Positions 8,492-18,040 of a DNA stretch of 64,000 nucleotides are shown piece after piece. The position numbers were made by a program, and so were the translations under genes. Source of the stretch: Rubrivivax sp. (GTDB taxonomy: Bacteria > Pseudomonadota > Gammaproteobacteria > Burkholderiales > Burkholderiaceae_C); NCBI GenBank assembly GCA_030680415.1, contig JAUXVE010000015.1, positions 35,866 through 99,865 of the forward strand. The letters run 5' to 3'. Under the pieces are notes generated by a model. That model ran no database searches. It saw only the letters and a list, made by a program, of their open reading frames with translations, and was not told the DNA's origin. Every line of letters begins with the position of its first letter. Position 1 is the stretch's first letter.

Positions 8492-9223
8492 ATGCTGACC
8501 TGGATCGACGACACCACCCCGCTGCCGCCGGCACGGTTGGCGCTGGGACCCGACAGCGATGCGCCGGGCCTGGTGGCCGCCGGCGGCCACGTCACCCCGG
8601 CGCGGCTGCACGAGGCCTACCGCAAGGGCATCTTCCCCTGGTACGGCGCCGGCCAGCCGGTGCTGTGGTGGAGCCCCGACCCGCGCATGGTGCTGCCGGT
8701 GGCCGATTTCCGCGTTTCGCACAGCCTGCGCAAGACGCTGCGCCGCTTCCTGCGCACGCCCGGCTGCGAAGTGCGTTTCGACAGCGCGTTCCGCCGCGTC
8801 ATCGAGGCCTGCGCGCAGGCGCCACGGCCGGGGCAGGACGGCACCTGGATCGTGCCGTCGGTGCTGGAGGCCTATGTCGCCTGGCACCAGGCGGGCGCCG
8901 TGCACAGCGCCGAGACCTGGGTCGACGGCGAACTGGTCGGCGGCCTGTACTTCGTCGCCATCGGCCGCATGTGCTTCGGCGAGTCGATGTTCGCGCACCG
9001 CAGCGACGCCTCCAAGATCGCGCTGGCGGCGCTGGTGACGGCCTGCCGCGCGCGCGCCATCCCGCTCATCGACTGCCAGCAGAACACGGGCCACCTGAGC
9101 TCGCTGGGCGCACGCGAAATGTCGCGCCAACTCTTCGAGGCCCACCTGGCGCAGACCCTGGACGCGGTGCCGCCGCGCGATTGGTCCTATGATGGATTGG
9201 ACTGGACCTGGCTCGAACGTTGA
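8492..9223 (+). CDS. aat: leucyl/phenylalanyl-tRNA-protein transferase
   Basis: Attaches Leu or Phe from aminoacyl-tRNA to the N-terminal Lys or Arg of proteins, marking them for ClpAP (N-end rule). The protein is 243 aa, the typical size. It contains [10 protein letters not shown] near the N-terminus, [11 protein letters not shown], and the core [18 protein letters not shown]. It ends ERRD-like and overlaps by a few bases the open frame of bpt. The aat-bpt order is usual in betaproteobacteria and gives both branches of the bacterial N-end rule. Confidence 0.96.
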   Translation: MLTWIDDTTPLPPARLALGPDSDAPGLVAAGGHVTPARLHEAYRKGIFPWYGAGQPVLWWSPDPRMVLPVADFRVSHSLRKTLRRFLRTPGCEVRFDSAFRRVIEACAQAPRPGQDGTWIVPSVLEAYVAWHQAGAVHSAETWVDGELVGGLYFVAIGRMCFGESMFAHRSDASKIALAALVTACRARAIPLIDCQQNTGHLSSLGAREMSRQLFEAHLAQTLDAVPPRDWSYDGLDWTWLER

Positions 9224-9252
9224 GCGTGCCCGGTTGTCCCTGTCGAGGCCAC

Positions 9253-10014
9253 GTGACGCATCCCAAGGAATTGCCGCTGCGTTCGTTGCAGTTCTACGCA
9301 ACGGCGCACTACCCCTGCAGCTACCTGCCCGACCGGCAGGCGCGCTCGCAGGTGGCCACGCCCAGCCACCTGATCCACGCCGACGCCTATTCGGGCCTGG
9401 TGGCCAACGGCTTCCGGCGCAGCGGCATGTTCACCTACCGGCCTTACTGCGACGGCTGTCGCGCCTGCGTGCCGCTGCGCGTGCCGGTGGCCGGTTTCAA
9501 ACCCACGCGCAGCCAGCGCCGCGCCGCCCGTGCGAACGGCGACCTGAAAGCCCGTGTGCTGCGGCTGTGTTTCGTGCCCGAGCACTACCAGCTCTACCTG
9601 CGCTACCAGGCCAGCCGGCACAGCGGCGGCGGCATGGACCACGACAGCGTCGACCAGTACACCCAGTTCCTGCTGCAAAGCCGCGTCAATTCACGCCTGG
9701 TCGAATTCCGCGAGCCGGGCGTCGGCAGCGAGCCCGGCGCGCTGCGCATGGTCTCGATCCTGGACGTGCTCAGCGACGGCATCTCGGCCGTCTACACGTT
9801 CTACGAAGACGTCCCCGGCGCCAGCTACGGCACCTACAGCGTGATGTGGCAGATCGAGCAGACCCGGCTGCTGCAGCTGCCGCATGTCTACCTCGGCTAC
9901 TGGATCGCCGACAGCCCGAAGATGGCCTACAAGGCGCAGTTCAGGCCGCACCAGGTGCTGGTCGGCGGGCAGTGGCAGGCGGGCGCGCCTTCGTCCCCGT
10001 CCTCAGGCAGCTGA
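9253..10014 (+). CDS. bpt: aspartate/glutamate leucyltransferase (ATE1 type)
   Basis: Transfers Leu from Leu-tRNA to N-terminal Asp or Glu, the acidic branch of the bacterial N-end rule. The protein is 253 aa from the GTG at 9253. The paired cysteines of the ATE1 N-domain are in [11 protein letters not shown], and the C-domain has [10 protein letters not shown]. The GTG at 9253 ([14 protein letters not shown]) was preferred over a TTG at 9220 because family members start this way and GAGG lies upstream at 9245. The 3' end overlaps the convergent Nudix gene by 12 bp. Confidence 0.93.
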   Translation: MTHPKELPLRSLQFYATAHYPCSYLPDRQARSQVATPSHLIHADAYSGLVANGFRRSGMFTYRPYCDGCRACVPLRVPVAGFKPTRSQRRAARANGDLKARVLRLCFVPEHYQLYLRYQASRHSGGGMDHDSVDQYTQFLLQSRVNSRLVEFREPGVGSEPGALRMVSILDVLSDGISAVYTFYEDVPGASYGTYSVMWQIEQTRLLQLPHVYLGYWIADSPKMAYKAQFRPHQVLVGGQWQAGAPSSPSSGS

Positions 10015-11667
10015 CCAGAGAGCACCTTCGGCGCGCGCGGCACCTTGCGCCTGCAGCTTCAGCAGATGCGCCAGCAGCGAACGCTGCGCCACCGGGTGCA
10101 GCGCCGCGGGCACGTCGTCGTACACGGCACACAGCAGCGGCTCGATGCCGCAAGGCCCCAGCGCCTGCAGCGCCACCGCCACCTTGGCTTCGCGCCCGAG
10201 CCGGTGCCGGATGAGCCCGCGCAGCACGGCCTGCGGCTCGGCGACCAGGAATCCGTGGCCGGGGGCCAGCCATTGCAGATCCTCGGCCAGCAGCGCTTCC
10301 AGGGCCTGCAGGTAGGCCGCCATATCGCCGTCGGGCGGGTTGATGACGACGGTGGAGCCCTGCATCACGTGGTCGCCGGTGAACAGGGTGCGCTCCTCTT
10401 CGAGCAGGTAGCACAGGTGGTTCGACGCGTGACCGGGGGTGTGGATGACGCGCAGCGTGGTGTCCGGGCCGAGCGGCAGCCGCTCGCCATGCTCGGCGAC
10501 GCAGGTCGGCGCGAACGTCGGGTCCTGCCAGTCGGGGTGCGCCGCGACGCGGCCCCAGACCGGCGCGCCGGTGGCCGCGGCCAGCGCCACCGCGCCCGGC
10601 GAGTGGTCGCGGTGGGTGTGCGTGACGAGGATGCGTTCGATGCGCCCGCCGGCCTCGGCCGCAGCGGACAACAGCGCCTGCAGGTGCGGCTCGCTCACGG
10701 GGCCCGGGTCGATGACGGTCCACGAGGCACCCTCGCCCACCAGGTAGCTGTTGGTGCCGGGCCCGGTCATCGGCCCGGCGTTGGGCGCGGTGACGCGCAG
10801 GATGCGCGGCGACAGCCTCACCGCGCGGCCGGGCAGCAGTTCGCACGACACGTCGCCGCGGCCCAAGGGGTCGAGGCGGCCGATCTCGGCATAGGGCAGC
10901 GCGTCGGGCAGCACGATGCGCCGGCCCCGGGAAGAAGTGGCCAGACGCGGCATCGACAGCGTGATGTCCTTGCGCGCGCGCGCCTCGGCCAGGGCCGCGG
11001 CGGGGCTGGCGAAACGCGCCAGGTCCTGCAGCGTGCACTGCGTCACCGGCAGCAGCTTCAGGCCGCGCTGCGGTTCCAACGCGGCCTGCGGCGTGAGCCA
11101 CATCAGTTCCACCGCCTCGCCCAGGTCGGCCTGCGCGACCTGGCCCGCAGGCGCGGTGGCGATGAAGAAACGGGTGTCGAAACGCTTCGGAACGCCGGGT
11201 GGCGTGAGCCAGTGGCTGAAGTACACGAGGTCGCGCAAGTCCAGGCGCAGGCCCTCGGCACGGCAGAAGTCGGCCATCGACGCGTTGCCGCTCTGCAGCC
11301 TGTCGCGCCAGGTCGTCAGCGCCGCGACGTCGAAGTCGCCCTCGCCGCCTTGCGCCAGCAGCACGCCCACTTCCTCGAACGACTCGCGCACGGCCGCCAC
11401 CAGGTAGTCCAGGCCGCCCGCGGCCAAGCCGAGCAAGGCGCTCACGCTGGCGTCGTCGGGGCCGATGCAATGGGCATGCGCCTCACGGTCGCGCTCGTCG
11501 ACGACACCGCCGGGAAACACGACGGCACCGCTGCGCATGTCGTCGACGCGTTCGGCGCGGCGCACCATCAGCACTTCCAGGCCGGCAGCGCCGTCGGCAC
11601 GCTCACGCAGCAGCAGCAGCGACGCGGCCAGGCGCGCGTCGCCGGGCGCGGTGTAGCCGCCGCTCAT
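10003..11667 (-). CDS. Nudix hydrolase / metallo-beta-lactamase fusion protein
   Basis: The protein is 554 aa. Residues about 1-260 are a Nudix domain: the box reads as [12 protein letters not shown], after FPGG. Residues about 290-540 are a metallo-beta-lactamase fold of the LACTB2 type, with [20 protein letters not shown] and FTGDHVMQG. Domain order is Nudix then MBL. The start overlaps the CoA-transferase stop by 4 nt, so the two are probably co-translated. The context suggests clean-up of CoA derivatives: Nudix cleaving CoA/ADP-linked compounds and MBL hydrolysing thioesters. That is inference only. The 3' end overlaps bpt. Confidence 0.88.
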   Translation of the reverse strand: MSGGYTAPGDARLAASLLLLRERADGAAGLEVLMVRRAERVDDMRSGAVVFPGGVVDERDREAHAHCIGPDDASVSALLGLAAGGLDYLVAAVRESFEEVGVLLAQGGEGDFDVAALTTWRDRLQSGNASMADFCRAEGLRLDLRDLVYFSHWLTPPGVPKRFDTRFFIATAPAGQVAQADLGEAVELMWLTPQAALEPQRGLKLLPVTQCTLQDLARFASPAAALAEARARKDITLSMPRLATSSRGRRIVLPDALPYAEIGRLDPLGRGDVSCELLPGRAVRLSPRILRVTAPNAGPMTGPGTNSYLVGEGASWTVIDPGPVSEPHLQALLSAAAEAGGRIERILVTHTHRDHSPGAVALAAATGAPVWGRVAAHPDWQDPTFAPTCVAEHGERLPLGPDTTLRVIHTPGHASNHLCYLLEEERTLFTGDHVMQGSTVVINPPDGDMAAYLQALEALLAEDLQWLAPGHGFLVAEPQAVLRGLIRHRLGREAKVAVALQALGPCGIEPLLCAVYDDVPAALHPVAQRSLLAHLLKLQAQGAARAEGALWSAA

Positions 11668-12806
11668 CGCGCCGCCCCCGCGGCCACCAGCGCGGCGATG
11701 TCGGCGGCGCTGAAGCCGGCTTCGCGCAGCACCTCGGCAGTGTGTGCGCCCGGCGCCGGCGCCGGCCGCGGAAACGCCGCCGGCGTGCGATCGAAACGCG
11801 GTGCCGGTGCCGGCTGCACGACGCCGCTGACGGTGACGAAGGCGTCGCGGGCGCGGGCATGGGCGTGTCTCGGCGCCTCCTCGAAAGACAACACCGGAGC
11901 GAAGCAGGCGTCGCTGCCTTCGAGCCGCGAGCACCAGTCGTCGCGCGTGTGCTGCCGCACCGCAGCGGCGATGGCGGCGCGCATCTCGGGCCACAGTCGG
12001 CGGTCGTACTGGCGCTGCACGAACCGCGCCTCCAGCCCCAGCGCGGCGGCGAGCTGGGCGAAGAACTTGGGCTCCAGCGGCGCCAGGCTGACGTGGCGGC
12101 CGTCGGCGGTCTCGTAGCTGTCGTAGAAAGGCGCGCCGCCGTCCAGCAGGTTGGCGCCGCGCGGCTCGCCCCAGGCACCGGCCGCCTGCAGGCCGTAGAA
12201 GATGGACGCCAGCGACGCCGCGCCGTCGACCATCGCCGCGTCGACCACCTGCCCCTGCCCCGAGCGCTGGCGCTCGTACAGCGCGGCCAGCACGCCGAAG
12301 GCCAGGTACAGCGCGCCGCCGCCGTAGTCGCCGACCAGGTTCAGCGGCGGCACCGGCTTGCCGAGCGCCGGGCCGATGGCGTGCAGCACGCCCGACAAGG
12401 CGATGTAGTTGAGGTCGTGCCCGGCCGCCGCGGCCAGCGGCCCGGTCTGGCCGAAACCCGTCATGCGACCGTAGACCAGGCGCGGGTTGCAGGCCTGGCA
12501 GTCGGCCGGGCCGAGGCCCAGCTTTTCGGCCACGCCCGGGCGGAAGCCCTCCACCAGCACGTCGGCGCCGGCCAGCAGCCGCAACACTGCGGCGCGGCCG
12601 GCGTCGGACTTGAGGTCCAACGCCACCGAGCGCCGCCCGCGCGCGTTGACATCGTGGCGCGGCGCCATCGTCACACCCAGGCCGCTGGGCTCGAGGCGGT
12701 CGACGCGCACGACGTCGGCACCGAGGTCGGCCAGCAGCATGCAGCACATCGGCCCCGGGCCGATGCTCGCGAGTTCGATGACCCGCAGTCCTTCGAGTGG
12801 TCCCAT
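11664..12806 (-). CDS. class III CoA-transferase (alpha-methylacyl-CoA racemase type)
   Basis: CaiB/BaiF family, 380 aa. It starts with [12 protein letters not shown], followed by [19 protein letters not shown], the DLK signature (VALDLKS), and [10 protein letters not shown] with [15 protein letters not shown]. The catalytic Asp is expected in [11 protein letters not shown], the His/Asp pair used by racemases rather than strict CoA-transferases. That and the length suggest an alpha-methylacyl-CoA racemase acting on 2-methyl branched acyl-CoAs. It is coupled to the Nudix-MBL gene by an ATGA overlap. Confidence 0.88.
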   Translation of the reverse strand: MGPLEGLRVIELASIGPGPMCCMLLADLGADVVRVDRLEPSGLGVTMAPRHDVNARGRRSVALDLKSDAGRAAVLRLLAGADVLVEGFRPGVAEKLGLGPADCQACNPRLVYGRMTGFGQTGPLAAAAGHDLNYIALSGVLHAIGPALGKPVPPLNLVGDYGGGALYLAFGVLAALYERQRSGQGQVVDAAMVDGAASLASIFYGLQAAGAWGEPRGANLLDGGAPFYDSYETADGRHVSLAPLEPKFFAQLAAALGLEARFVQRQYDRRLWPEMRAAIAAAVRQHTRDDWCSRLEGSDACFAPVLSFEEAPRHAHARARDAFVTVSGVVQPAPAPRFDRTPAAFPRPAPAPGAHTAEVLREAGFSAADIAALVAAGAAR

Positions 12807-12933
12807 GAGCACCGAGTGTGCCTCAAGGGCGTGGCCCCGCCGTGGGCGCGAATCTGGATGGCGCTTGATCTCGCACAAGCCGGCGCAGGCCGGGCGCACC
12901 GAAGAATGCAGGCACGAGTCCAACGAGCTGATC

Positions 12934-13443
12934 ATGTCTCCCGCCAGAGTCCGCCCTGCACGCCCGGCCCGCACCGCAGCGCCGCCCCTGCCACCGTTCG
13001 AGTCGCTGGACGACACGCACCGCCAGATCCTGCAGGTGCTGGACGACCTCGACAGCCTGGTGCACACGCTGGCCCGTCACGGTGCGGACGACGCGGCCGC
13101 CGCGCTGGCCGCGCGCGCCTGCCGCTTCTTCAACGGCCCCGCACGCGGCCACCACGAGGCCGAAGAGACGCATGTGTTCCCTGGCCTGCTCCCGGGCGCC
13201 ACGGCCGCACTGTTGGCCCAGGTGCGGCGCCTGCAGCAGGACCACAACTGGATCGAGGAGAGCTGGCTGGAACTGGAGCCCCACCTGCAGGCCGTGGCCC
13301 AGGGCTATTGCAGCGACCACGCCGCTTTCCTGGGCGCCGCACTGCCCGAGTTCACTGCGCTGTACCACGAGCACATCGCGGTCGAGGAGCTGATGGTCTA
13401 CCCCGAGGCTCGCCGCCGGGCACTGCAAGGCAGCGCATCCTGA
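12934..13443 (+). CDS. hemerythrin HHE domain protein
   Basis: The 169-aa protein is a four-helix-bundle HHE domain. Candidate diiron ligands are in [28 protein letters not shown] and [14 protein letters not shown]. Cytoplasmic proteins of this kind bind O2 or NO, or handle iron and nitrosative stress. The first 30 residues are Pro/Arg/Ala-rich and have no family match. Divergent from the CoA-transferase. The start at 12934 is the only ATG shortly before the domain. Confidence 0.85.
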   Translation: MSPARVRPARPARTAAPPLPPFESLDDTHRQILQVLDDLDSLVHTLARHGADDAAAALAARACRFFNGPARGHHEAEETHVFPGLLPGATAALLAQVRRLQQDHNWIEESWLELEPHLQAVAQGYCSDHAAFLGAALPEFTALYHEHIAVEELMVYPEARRRALQGSAS

Positions 13444-13507
13444 GGCCAGACGCATGGCGCGACAGAGGCGTCGCCGCCGGCCTGGAACGCGGCGACCCGG
13501 TCACCGC

Positions 13508-14863
13508 TCAGACGCGGGTCGTGGCCTTGCCCGCAGCCAGCAGCACCGGGTCCCAGACGGGTGAGAACGGCGGCGCGTAGGCGAGGTCCATGCCGGCCAG
13601 CTCCGCCACGGTCATTTCGTTCCACAGCGCCGTGGCCAGGACGTCGATGCGTTTGCCCGCACCCGCCCCGCCGACGATCTGCGCGCCGAGCAGGCGGCCG
13701 CTGCCCCGCGCGGCAACGATCTTGATCTTCATCGGCTGCGCGCCGGGATAGTAGTGCGCTCGGCTCGATGCCTCCGTGACCACGCCGATGGCGTCGAATC
13801 CCGCGGCTGCGGCCTCGCGTTCGGTGAGCCCGGTGCGGGCGATCTCCACGTCCTGGAAGCGGGTGATCGCGGTGCCGAGCACGCCGCCGAAGGCAGCGTC
13901 GCCGCCGGCGATGTTGGTGCCGGCGACGCGGCCCTGCTTGTTGGCGTGCGTGCCCAGGGCCACCACGACGGGCCGCCCCGTGACGCGATGGCGGGACTCG
14001 ACGCAGTCACCGGCCGCCCAGACATGCGCCGTGCCGGTGCGCAGGTGGTCGTCGACGATGATGCCGCCGGCCTCGCCCACGCCGATGCCGGCGGCACGCG
14101 CCAGTTCGGCGTTGGGTCGCACGCCGAGCCCGATCACCGCCAGGTCGGCCGGCACCGGCCCCGCCGCCGTCTCCACGGCCGTGACACGCCCGCCGACCGC
14201 AGTGAAACCGGTGACCGCAGTGCCGAGCCGGAGGTCGATGCCGGCGGCCCGCATCGCGTCGGCGACGCCGGCGGCCATCTCGGCGTCGAGCACGGCGGCC
14301 ATCGGTGCGTCCAGCCGTTCGACCACCGTGACATCGAGGCCGCGCTCGAGCAGACCCTCCGCGACCTCGAGTCCGACGTAGCCGGCGCCGACGACCACGG
14401 CGCGCCGCGCGCCTGCGCCGAGCAGTCGCTCCACCTCCGCCGCGTCGTCGAAGGTGCGCAACTGCAGCACACCCTGCGCGTCGATGCCTGGCCAGGGCGG
14501 CGAGATCCCCGCCGCGCCGGTGCCGATGAGGAGCTCGTCGTAGTGCAGGACGGACCCGCGACCGGTGTCGAGGTCGCGCACGGTCACGGTGGACGCCTCG
14601 GCGTCGATGGCGGTGACCTCGTGTCGGGTCCGCACGTCGATGCCCTTGGCCCGGTGCTGCTCCGGGGTCCGGGCGACGAGGCTGTCCGCCGACTTCACGA
14701 ACCCGCCGACCAGGTAGGGCAGACCGCAAGCAGCGTAGGAGGTTCGGGATGAACGCTCGAAGACGACGATCTCGAGCTTCTCGGAGGACGTCATCCGTCG
14801 CGCCTGCGACGCCGCAGACATCCCTGCGGCGTCACCGCCGATGATCACCAGCCGTCGTGCCAT
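13508..14863 (-). CDS. FAD-dependent pyridine nucleotide-disulfide oxidoreductase (CoA-disulfide reductase/NADH oxidase type)
   Basis: The 451-aa flavoprotein has an FAD site (VIIGGDAAGMSAA), a single redox Cys in SYAACGLPY, and an NAD(P)H site (VVVGAGYVGLEVAEG). It also has the second FAD motif (VWAAGDCVE) and a dimerisation domain with KIKIVA. The single Cys places it with CoA-disulfide reductases and NADH oxidases, not with classic dithiol reductases. The protein style resembles actinobacterial members more than its neighbours, so transfer is possible but unproven. It follows the DUF3096 gene by about 40 bp on the same strand. Confidence 0.87.
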   Translation of the reverse strand: MARRLVIIGGDAAGMSAASQARRMTSSEKLEIVVFERSSRTSYAACGLPYLVGGFVKSADSLVARTPEQHRAKGIDVRTRHEVTAIDAEASTVTVRDLDTGRGSVLHYDELLIGTGAAGISPPWPGIDAQGVLQLRTFDDAAEVERLLGAGARRAVVVGAGYVGLEVAEGLLERGLDVTVVERLDAPMAAVLDAEMAAGVADAMRAAGIDLRLGTAVTGFTAVGGRVTAVETAAGPVPADLAVIGLGVRPNAELARAAGIGVGEAGGIIVDDHLRTGTAHVWAAGDCVESRHRVTGRPVVVALGTHANKQGRVAGTNIAGGDAAFGGVLGTAITRFQDVEIARTGLTEREAAAAGFDAIGVVTEASSRAHYYPGAQPMKIKIVAARGSGRLLGAQIVGGAGAGKRIDVLATALWNEMTVAELAGMDLAYAPPFSPVWDPVLLAAGKATTRV

Positions 14864-14903
14864 CGCCTACCCTCCCGTCGTGTCGAGTCGGGGCTCATTC
14901 GCG

Positions 14904-15056
14904 CTACTTCATTTGGAAACCGGCGCCGAACAGTCCCAGCAAGCCGATGATGATCAGATAGATGGCGACGATGTAGTTCAGCAGCCGGGGCACGACGAGT
15001 ATGAGGATGCCCGCGATGAGCGACACGAGCGGGCCGAGACTCAGGTTCAGATTCAT
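14904..15056 (-). CDS. DUF3096 small membrane protein
   Basis: The 50-aa protein has two closely spaced hydrophobic segments (residues about 8-23 and 27-46) around a PRLLNYIVAIYLIIIG core, which is the DUF3096 pattern. It ends QMK. Function unknown. The ATG overlaps by 4 nt the stop of an upstream frame holding a methyltransferase fragment. Confidence 0.8.
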   Translation of the reverse strand: MNLNLSLGPLVSLIAGILILVVPRLLNYIVAIYLIIIGLLGLFGAGFQMK

Positions 15057-15307
15057 GGTAAGAATACCTTCCCGACGTTGAAATGGCGCGATGGAACCTG
15101 CGCAGCACAGTGACAGGGGGTGAAGGGTCTGCTCACTCGGAGAGGATGTCTGTGCGACTGCGCACAGAACAGACCACCAGACAGGCCCTGCCCGGCGGCC
15201 GCGCCGCAGCCGAGCTCGATGACGTCGTGGCGGCCAAGCGGTACCGGGTCGGCCAGTGCGTCCAACTCGTCGTCGATCGGGGGCCAAGTGTCCTCGACGG
15301 TTGTCAT
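15053..15307 (-). pseudogene. class I SAM-dependent methyltransferase, N-terminal fragment
   Basis: The frame opens with MTTVEDTWPPIDDELDAL and reaches the SAM-binding motif I (VIELGCGAA), then abruptly loses similarity. The remainder (to residue 84) is Cys/His/Pro-rich sequence with no family look. The rest of the methyltransferase (about 150 residues) is absent. It is most simply a gene cut by a deletion just after motif I. A gene finder would call the 84-codon frame, but it should not be active. Confidence 0.55.
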
Positions 15308-15347
15308 GAGGGCTCTGTGCGCCGGTCCTGCAAGAACGGGTGCGATG

Positions 15348-16175
15348 TCATCGTGCGGCGCGCAGCGCCCGCAGGCGGCCCTCCAGCGCGGCGGCGTTGA
15401 GCACGCCGAAGTGGGCGCCGACCTGCCGGCCACGGGCATCGTAGAAGAGGGTGGTGGGCAGCCCGCGCGAACCGACGGCCGGCCCGAGCTTCGAACCCGC
15501 GTCCAGCAGCACCTCGCGCAGCGGCAGGCCCTGGTCGGCCAGGTAGGCGCGCACGGCGTTGGCGGATTCGCCCTGGTTGACGAACAGGAAGCCGACCACC
15601 GGTTCGCGCTGCTGCGCCGCCGCCAGCAGTGGCATCTCCTGGCGGCAGGGGCCGCACCAGCTGGCCCACAGGTTGACGACCACCGGCCGGCCGCGCGCGG
15701 CCTGTGGCAGGTCGATGGCAGCACCGCTGTTCAGTTCGATGAGCGCCACCGCGGGCAGCGCCGGCGCGCCGCCGCCACCGGTGGCCAACGAGGCGGCGAC
15801 CCAGAACACCGTGCCGGCCAGCGCACCGCCGGCCAGCGGTCGACGCAGCGCCGGCGCGCGCCGCCCCCGCCACACCAGCCAGGCGGCAGCCGCGGCAGCC
15901 CCGGCAGGCGCATGCCAGCCGCCGTCGCGGACATCGAAGGCGGACCACGGCGTGGCGACGTAGAGGTCGGCATTCAGCCCCAGGTGCACGAGTCGCGCCG
16001 CCAACAGGCCCAGCAGCGCAGCATGGATCACGGTGCCGCCGGCGGCGACGGCCGCTGCCTTGTCGCCGCCGTTCGACGCGATGCGGGCCGCCAGCCACGA
16101 CGCACCCCACACGGCGAGCAACAACAGCACAGGCGCCAACGGCAGTGCAAGGGGACCCAGCGAGATGGACAGCAT
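15348..16175 (-). CDS. membrane-anchored TlpA-like thiol-disulfide oxidoreductase
   Basis: The 275-aa protein has an N-terminal membrane part (residues about 1-135) with about four hydrophobic segments resembling an Lgt/DsbD-like domain. A TlpA/ResA thioredoxin domain (about 145-275) faces the periplasm, with the redox site WCGPCRQ and a cis-Pro region (GLPTTLFY). Such proteins reduce periplasmic cysteines, for example in cytochrome c maturation. The link to the c-type cytochrome at 38.9-39.5 kb is inference. Confidence 0.82.
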   Translation of the reverse strand: MLSISLGPLALPLAPVLLLLAVWGASWLAARIASNGGDKAAAVAAGGTVIHAALLGLLAARLVHLGLNADLYVATPWSAFDVRDGGWHAPAGAAAAAAWLVWRGRRAPALRRPLAGGALAGTVFWVAASLATGGGGAPALPAVALIELNSGAAIDLPQAARGRPVVVNLWASWCGPCRQEMPLLAAAQQREPVVGFLFVNQGESANAVRAYLADQGLPLREVLLDAGSKLGPAVGSRGLPTTLFYDARGRQVGAHFGVLNAAALEGRLRALRAAR

Positions 16176-16423
16176 GGCATGAGCCTACGCCATGCGGCAC
16201 GCCGCAGGCCGATGCAGCGCAAGCAGCGCGCAGCACATCCGGCAGCGTCTGGGCATGCGGCGGTGAGGGTCGCGGGAATCGCCGGGCGCTACGCTTGATC
16301 CTGGCCGCGCCCCCCGGCGCACAATGGCGCGCAGTCCACCTTCAGTGCTGACGGTTCCGTCACGACACGGACCATGACTGCACAGACAGACGTCGAGCGC
16401 TTGAGCGCTGCGGGAGTCGAACC

Positions 16424-16891
16424 ATGGAACTGAGCTCGCCGACATTCGCCCCGGGGGGCGAGATCCCCGTGCGCCACACCTGCGAAGGCGAAGACCTCGC
16501 ACCGCCGCTGCACTGGCAGGGCGTCCCCGACGGGGCCGCGAGCCTGGTGCTGATCGTCGACGACCCCGACGCGCCCGACCCGGCGGCCCCGCGAACGACC
16601 TGGGTGCACTGGGTACTCTACGACATGCCGCCCGCTGTGGCGGAACTGGCCGAGGGCGGCCGTCCACTGCCAGCCGGCACGCGCGAAGGTCTCAACGACT
16701 GGGGCCGCCACGGCTACGGCGGGCCGTGCCCGCCGATCGGTCGCCACCGCTACTTCTTCAAGCTGTATGCCCTCGACAAGGTGCTGCCGCCGCTGACGCG
16801 GCCGACCAAGGCCGCCGTCGAGCAGGCCATGCGCGGCCACGTGCTGGCGCAGGCTGAACTGATCGGAACCTACCTGAAACGGCGGCCGTGA
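16424..16891 (+). CDS. YbhB/YbcL family (PEBP-like) protein
   Basis: The 155-aa phosphatidylethanolamine-binding-protein fold shows the expected motifs: DDPDAPDP, then WVHWVLYDMP, then GYGGPCPP, then HRYFFKLYAL. Bacterial function is unclear. It starts at 16424 with a GGGAG-type site about 10 bp upstream. Its stop overlaps the GTG of the prim-pol remnant (GTGA), so it was once part of a two-gene unit. The roughly 250 bp upstream holds nothing I can identify. Confidence 0.9.
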   Translation: MELSSPTFAPGGEIPVRHTCEGEDLAPPLHWQGVPDGAASLVLIVDDPDAPDPAAPRTTWVHWVLYDMPPAVAELAEGGRPLPAGTREGLNDWGRHGYGGPCPPIGRHRYFFKLYALDKVLPPLTRPTKAAVEQAMRGHVLAQAELIGTYLKRRP

Positions 16892-17176
16892 TCGCCGACG
16901 CTGCACACGCCTACGCCGCCAGGGGCTGGTCGGTGATTCCGATGCAGCCGCAGGGCAAGCGCCCGCTCGTGCCCTGGCGCGAGTTCCAGCAGCGCATTGC
17001 GAACGCGGCCGAGATCGACCGCTGGTTCAGGCGCTGGCCCGACGCGAACCTGGGCCGAGCTGATGCTGGCCTGGAACCGGACCCACTGCCGCCCGCCGCT
17101 GCCGGACGACGAAGTCGTGCAGGTGGTTCAGAGCATCGCCCGCGTCCATGAACGGGCCGCTGCCGAATCCTCCTGA
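16888..17176 (+). pseudogene. bifunctional DNA primase/polymerase, internally deleted
   Basis: The 5' part encodes the start of a prim-pol domain (AYAARGWSVIPMQPQGKRP, then PLVPWREFQ, then WFRRWPDANLG). Near 17055 the frame switches. The other frame then reads like the primase C-terminal tail (CRPPLPDDEVVQ, SIARVHERAA) to a stop at 17174-17176. The catalytic Asp residues of the prim-pol core are gone, along with several hundred codons. Genes of this type usually sit in phages, plasmids or integrated elements, so this is likely a scar of a lost element. Confidence 0.75.
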
Positions 17177-17921
17177 TCGGGACTGTCTTTCGCAGCGGGT
17201 GCGGCCGGCGGGCCCGACCAGGCCGCCCGCACCTCGGCCGCGACCTGCGCAGCGCGCCCGCCATAACGCGGCGAGAAGTGGAAAGGCACGACGGCGCGGG
17301 CGCCGCCGCCAGGATCGCGAGTTTCAGTTCGCGCAGCCACGGGCCGGTGGCCACGCCCAGCGCGGCGAGCCGGTCCTTCGCGACCCGGTGGCGCGCCTTC
17401 TCCTCGATGGCGAAGGCCAGGCACGGCATCTCGTGATCGACGAATCGGCAGCGCACGCGAAACAGTGCTTCGTCGTGCAAGACGTCGCCGGCGCAGTCGA
17501 ATGGCGCGCAGGCCTGGCGCGCGAAGCCGGTGCGGCTGGAAAAGCGCGCCCGCTGCCCGCGGCCGTCGGTGCCGATCTCGCGCACGTCGAGGACGAACTC
17601 GACGCTGTAGCGATGCACCACGTTCCAGGTGTAGGCGCGCAGCTTGTGTTCGACCTGCGCGACAAAGCCCGGCCCGCCGTACAGCACGACGCCGCCTTTG
17701 CGCCCGAGCACGACACGAAGGAACTGGTCGAAGCCGACGAAGTGGTCCATGTGGGTGTGGCTGACGAACACATGCGACACGCGCAGCAGCTTGCGCGGCG
17801 GCAGCACGGCGATGTCGCCGAGGTCGAACAGCAGCGCCCTGCGTTCGTCGCGGACGTCGACGTACAGGCCGGGGTCGCCGAATGGATCGTTGACGAGACG
17901 GGCTTCGAGCAGGTGGTGCAT
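17128..17921 (-). pseudogene. RNase Z-like metallo-beta-lactamase protein, internally deleted and frameshifted
   Basis: The N-terminal half is intact and family-like: RLVNDPFGDPGLYVDV, LLFDLGDIAVLP, VSHTHMDHFVGFD. It continues to GPWLRELKLAIL near 17310. The frame then breaks. The correct C-terminus (VVPFHFSPRYGGR) follows at once in another frame. About 100 residues with the later metal ligands are missing. The tail overlaps the convergent prim-pol remnant. Two adjacent genes with internal deletions suggest a shared decay process. Confidence 0.72.
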
Positions 17922-18040
17922 GGGTCGGCGGCGGCCATCGGCCCCGTATCTATCGCGTCGCTCGGATGTCCGATTGATCGGGCGCAACTGCAGTGCGTCC
18001 CGACTTTGCGATCGTTGGCAATCGAAGAAAGGCGTGTGCA

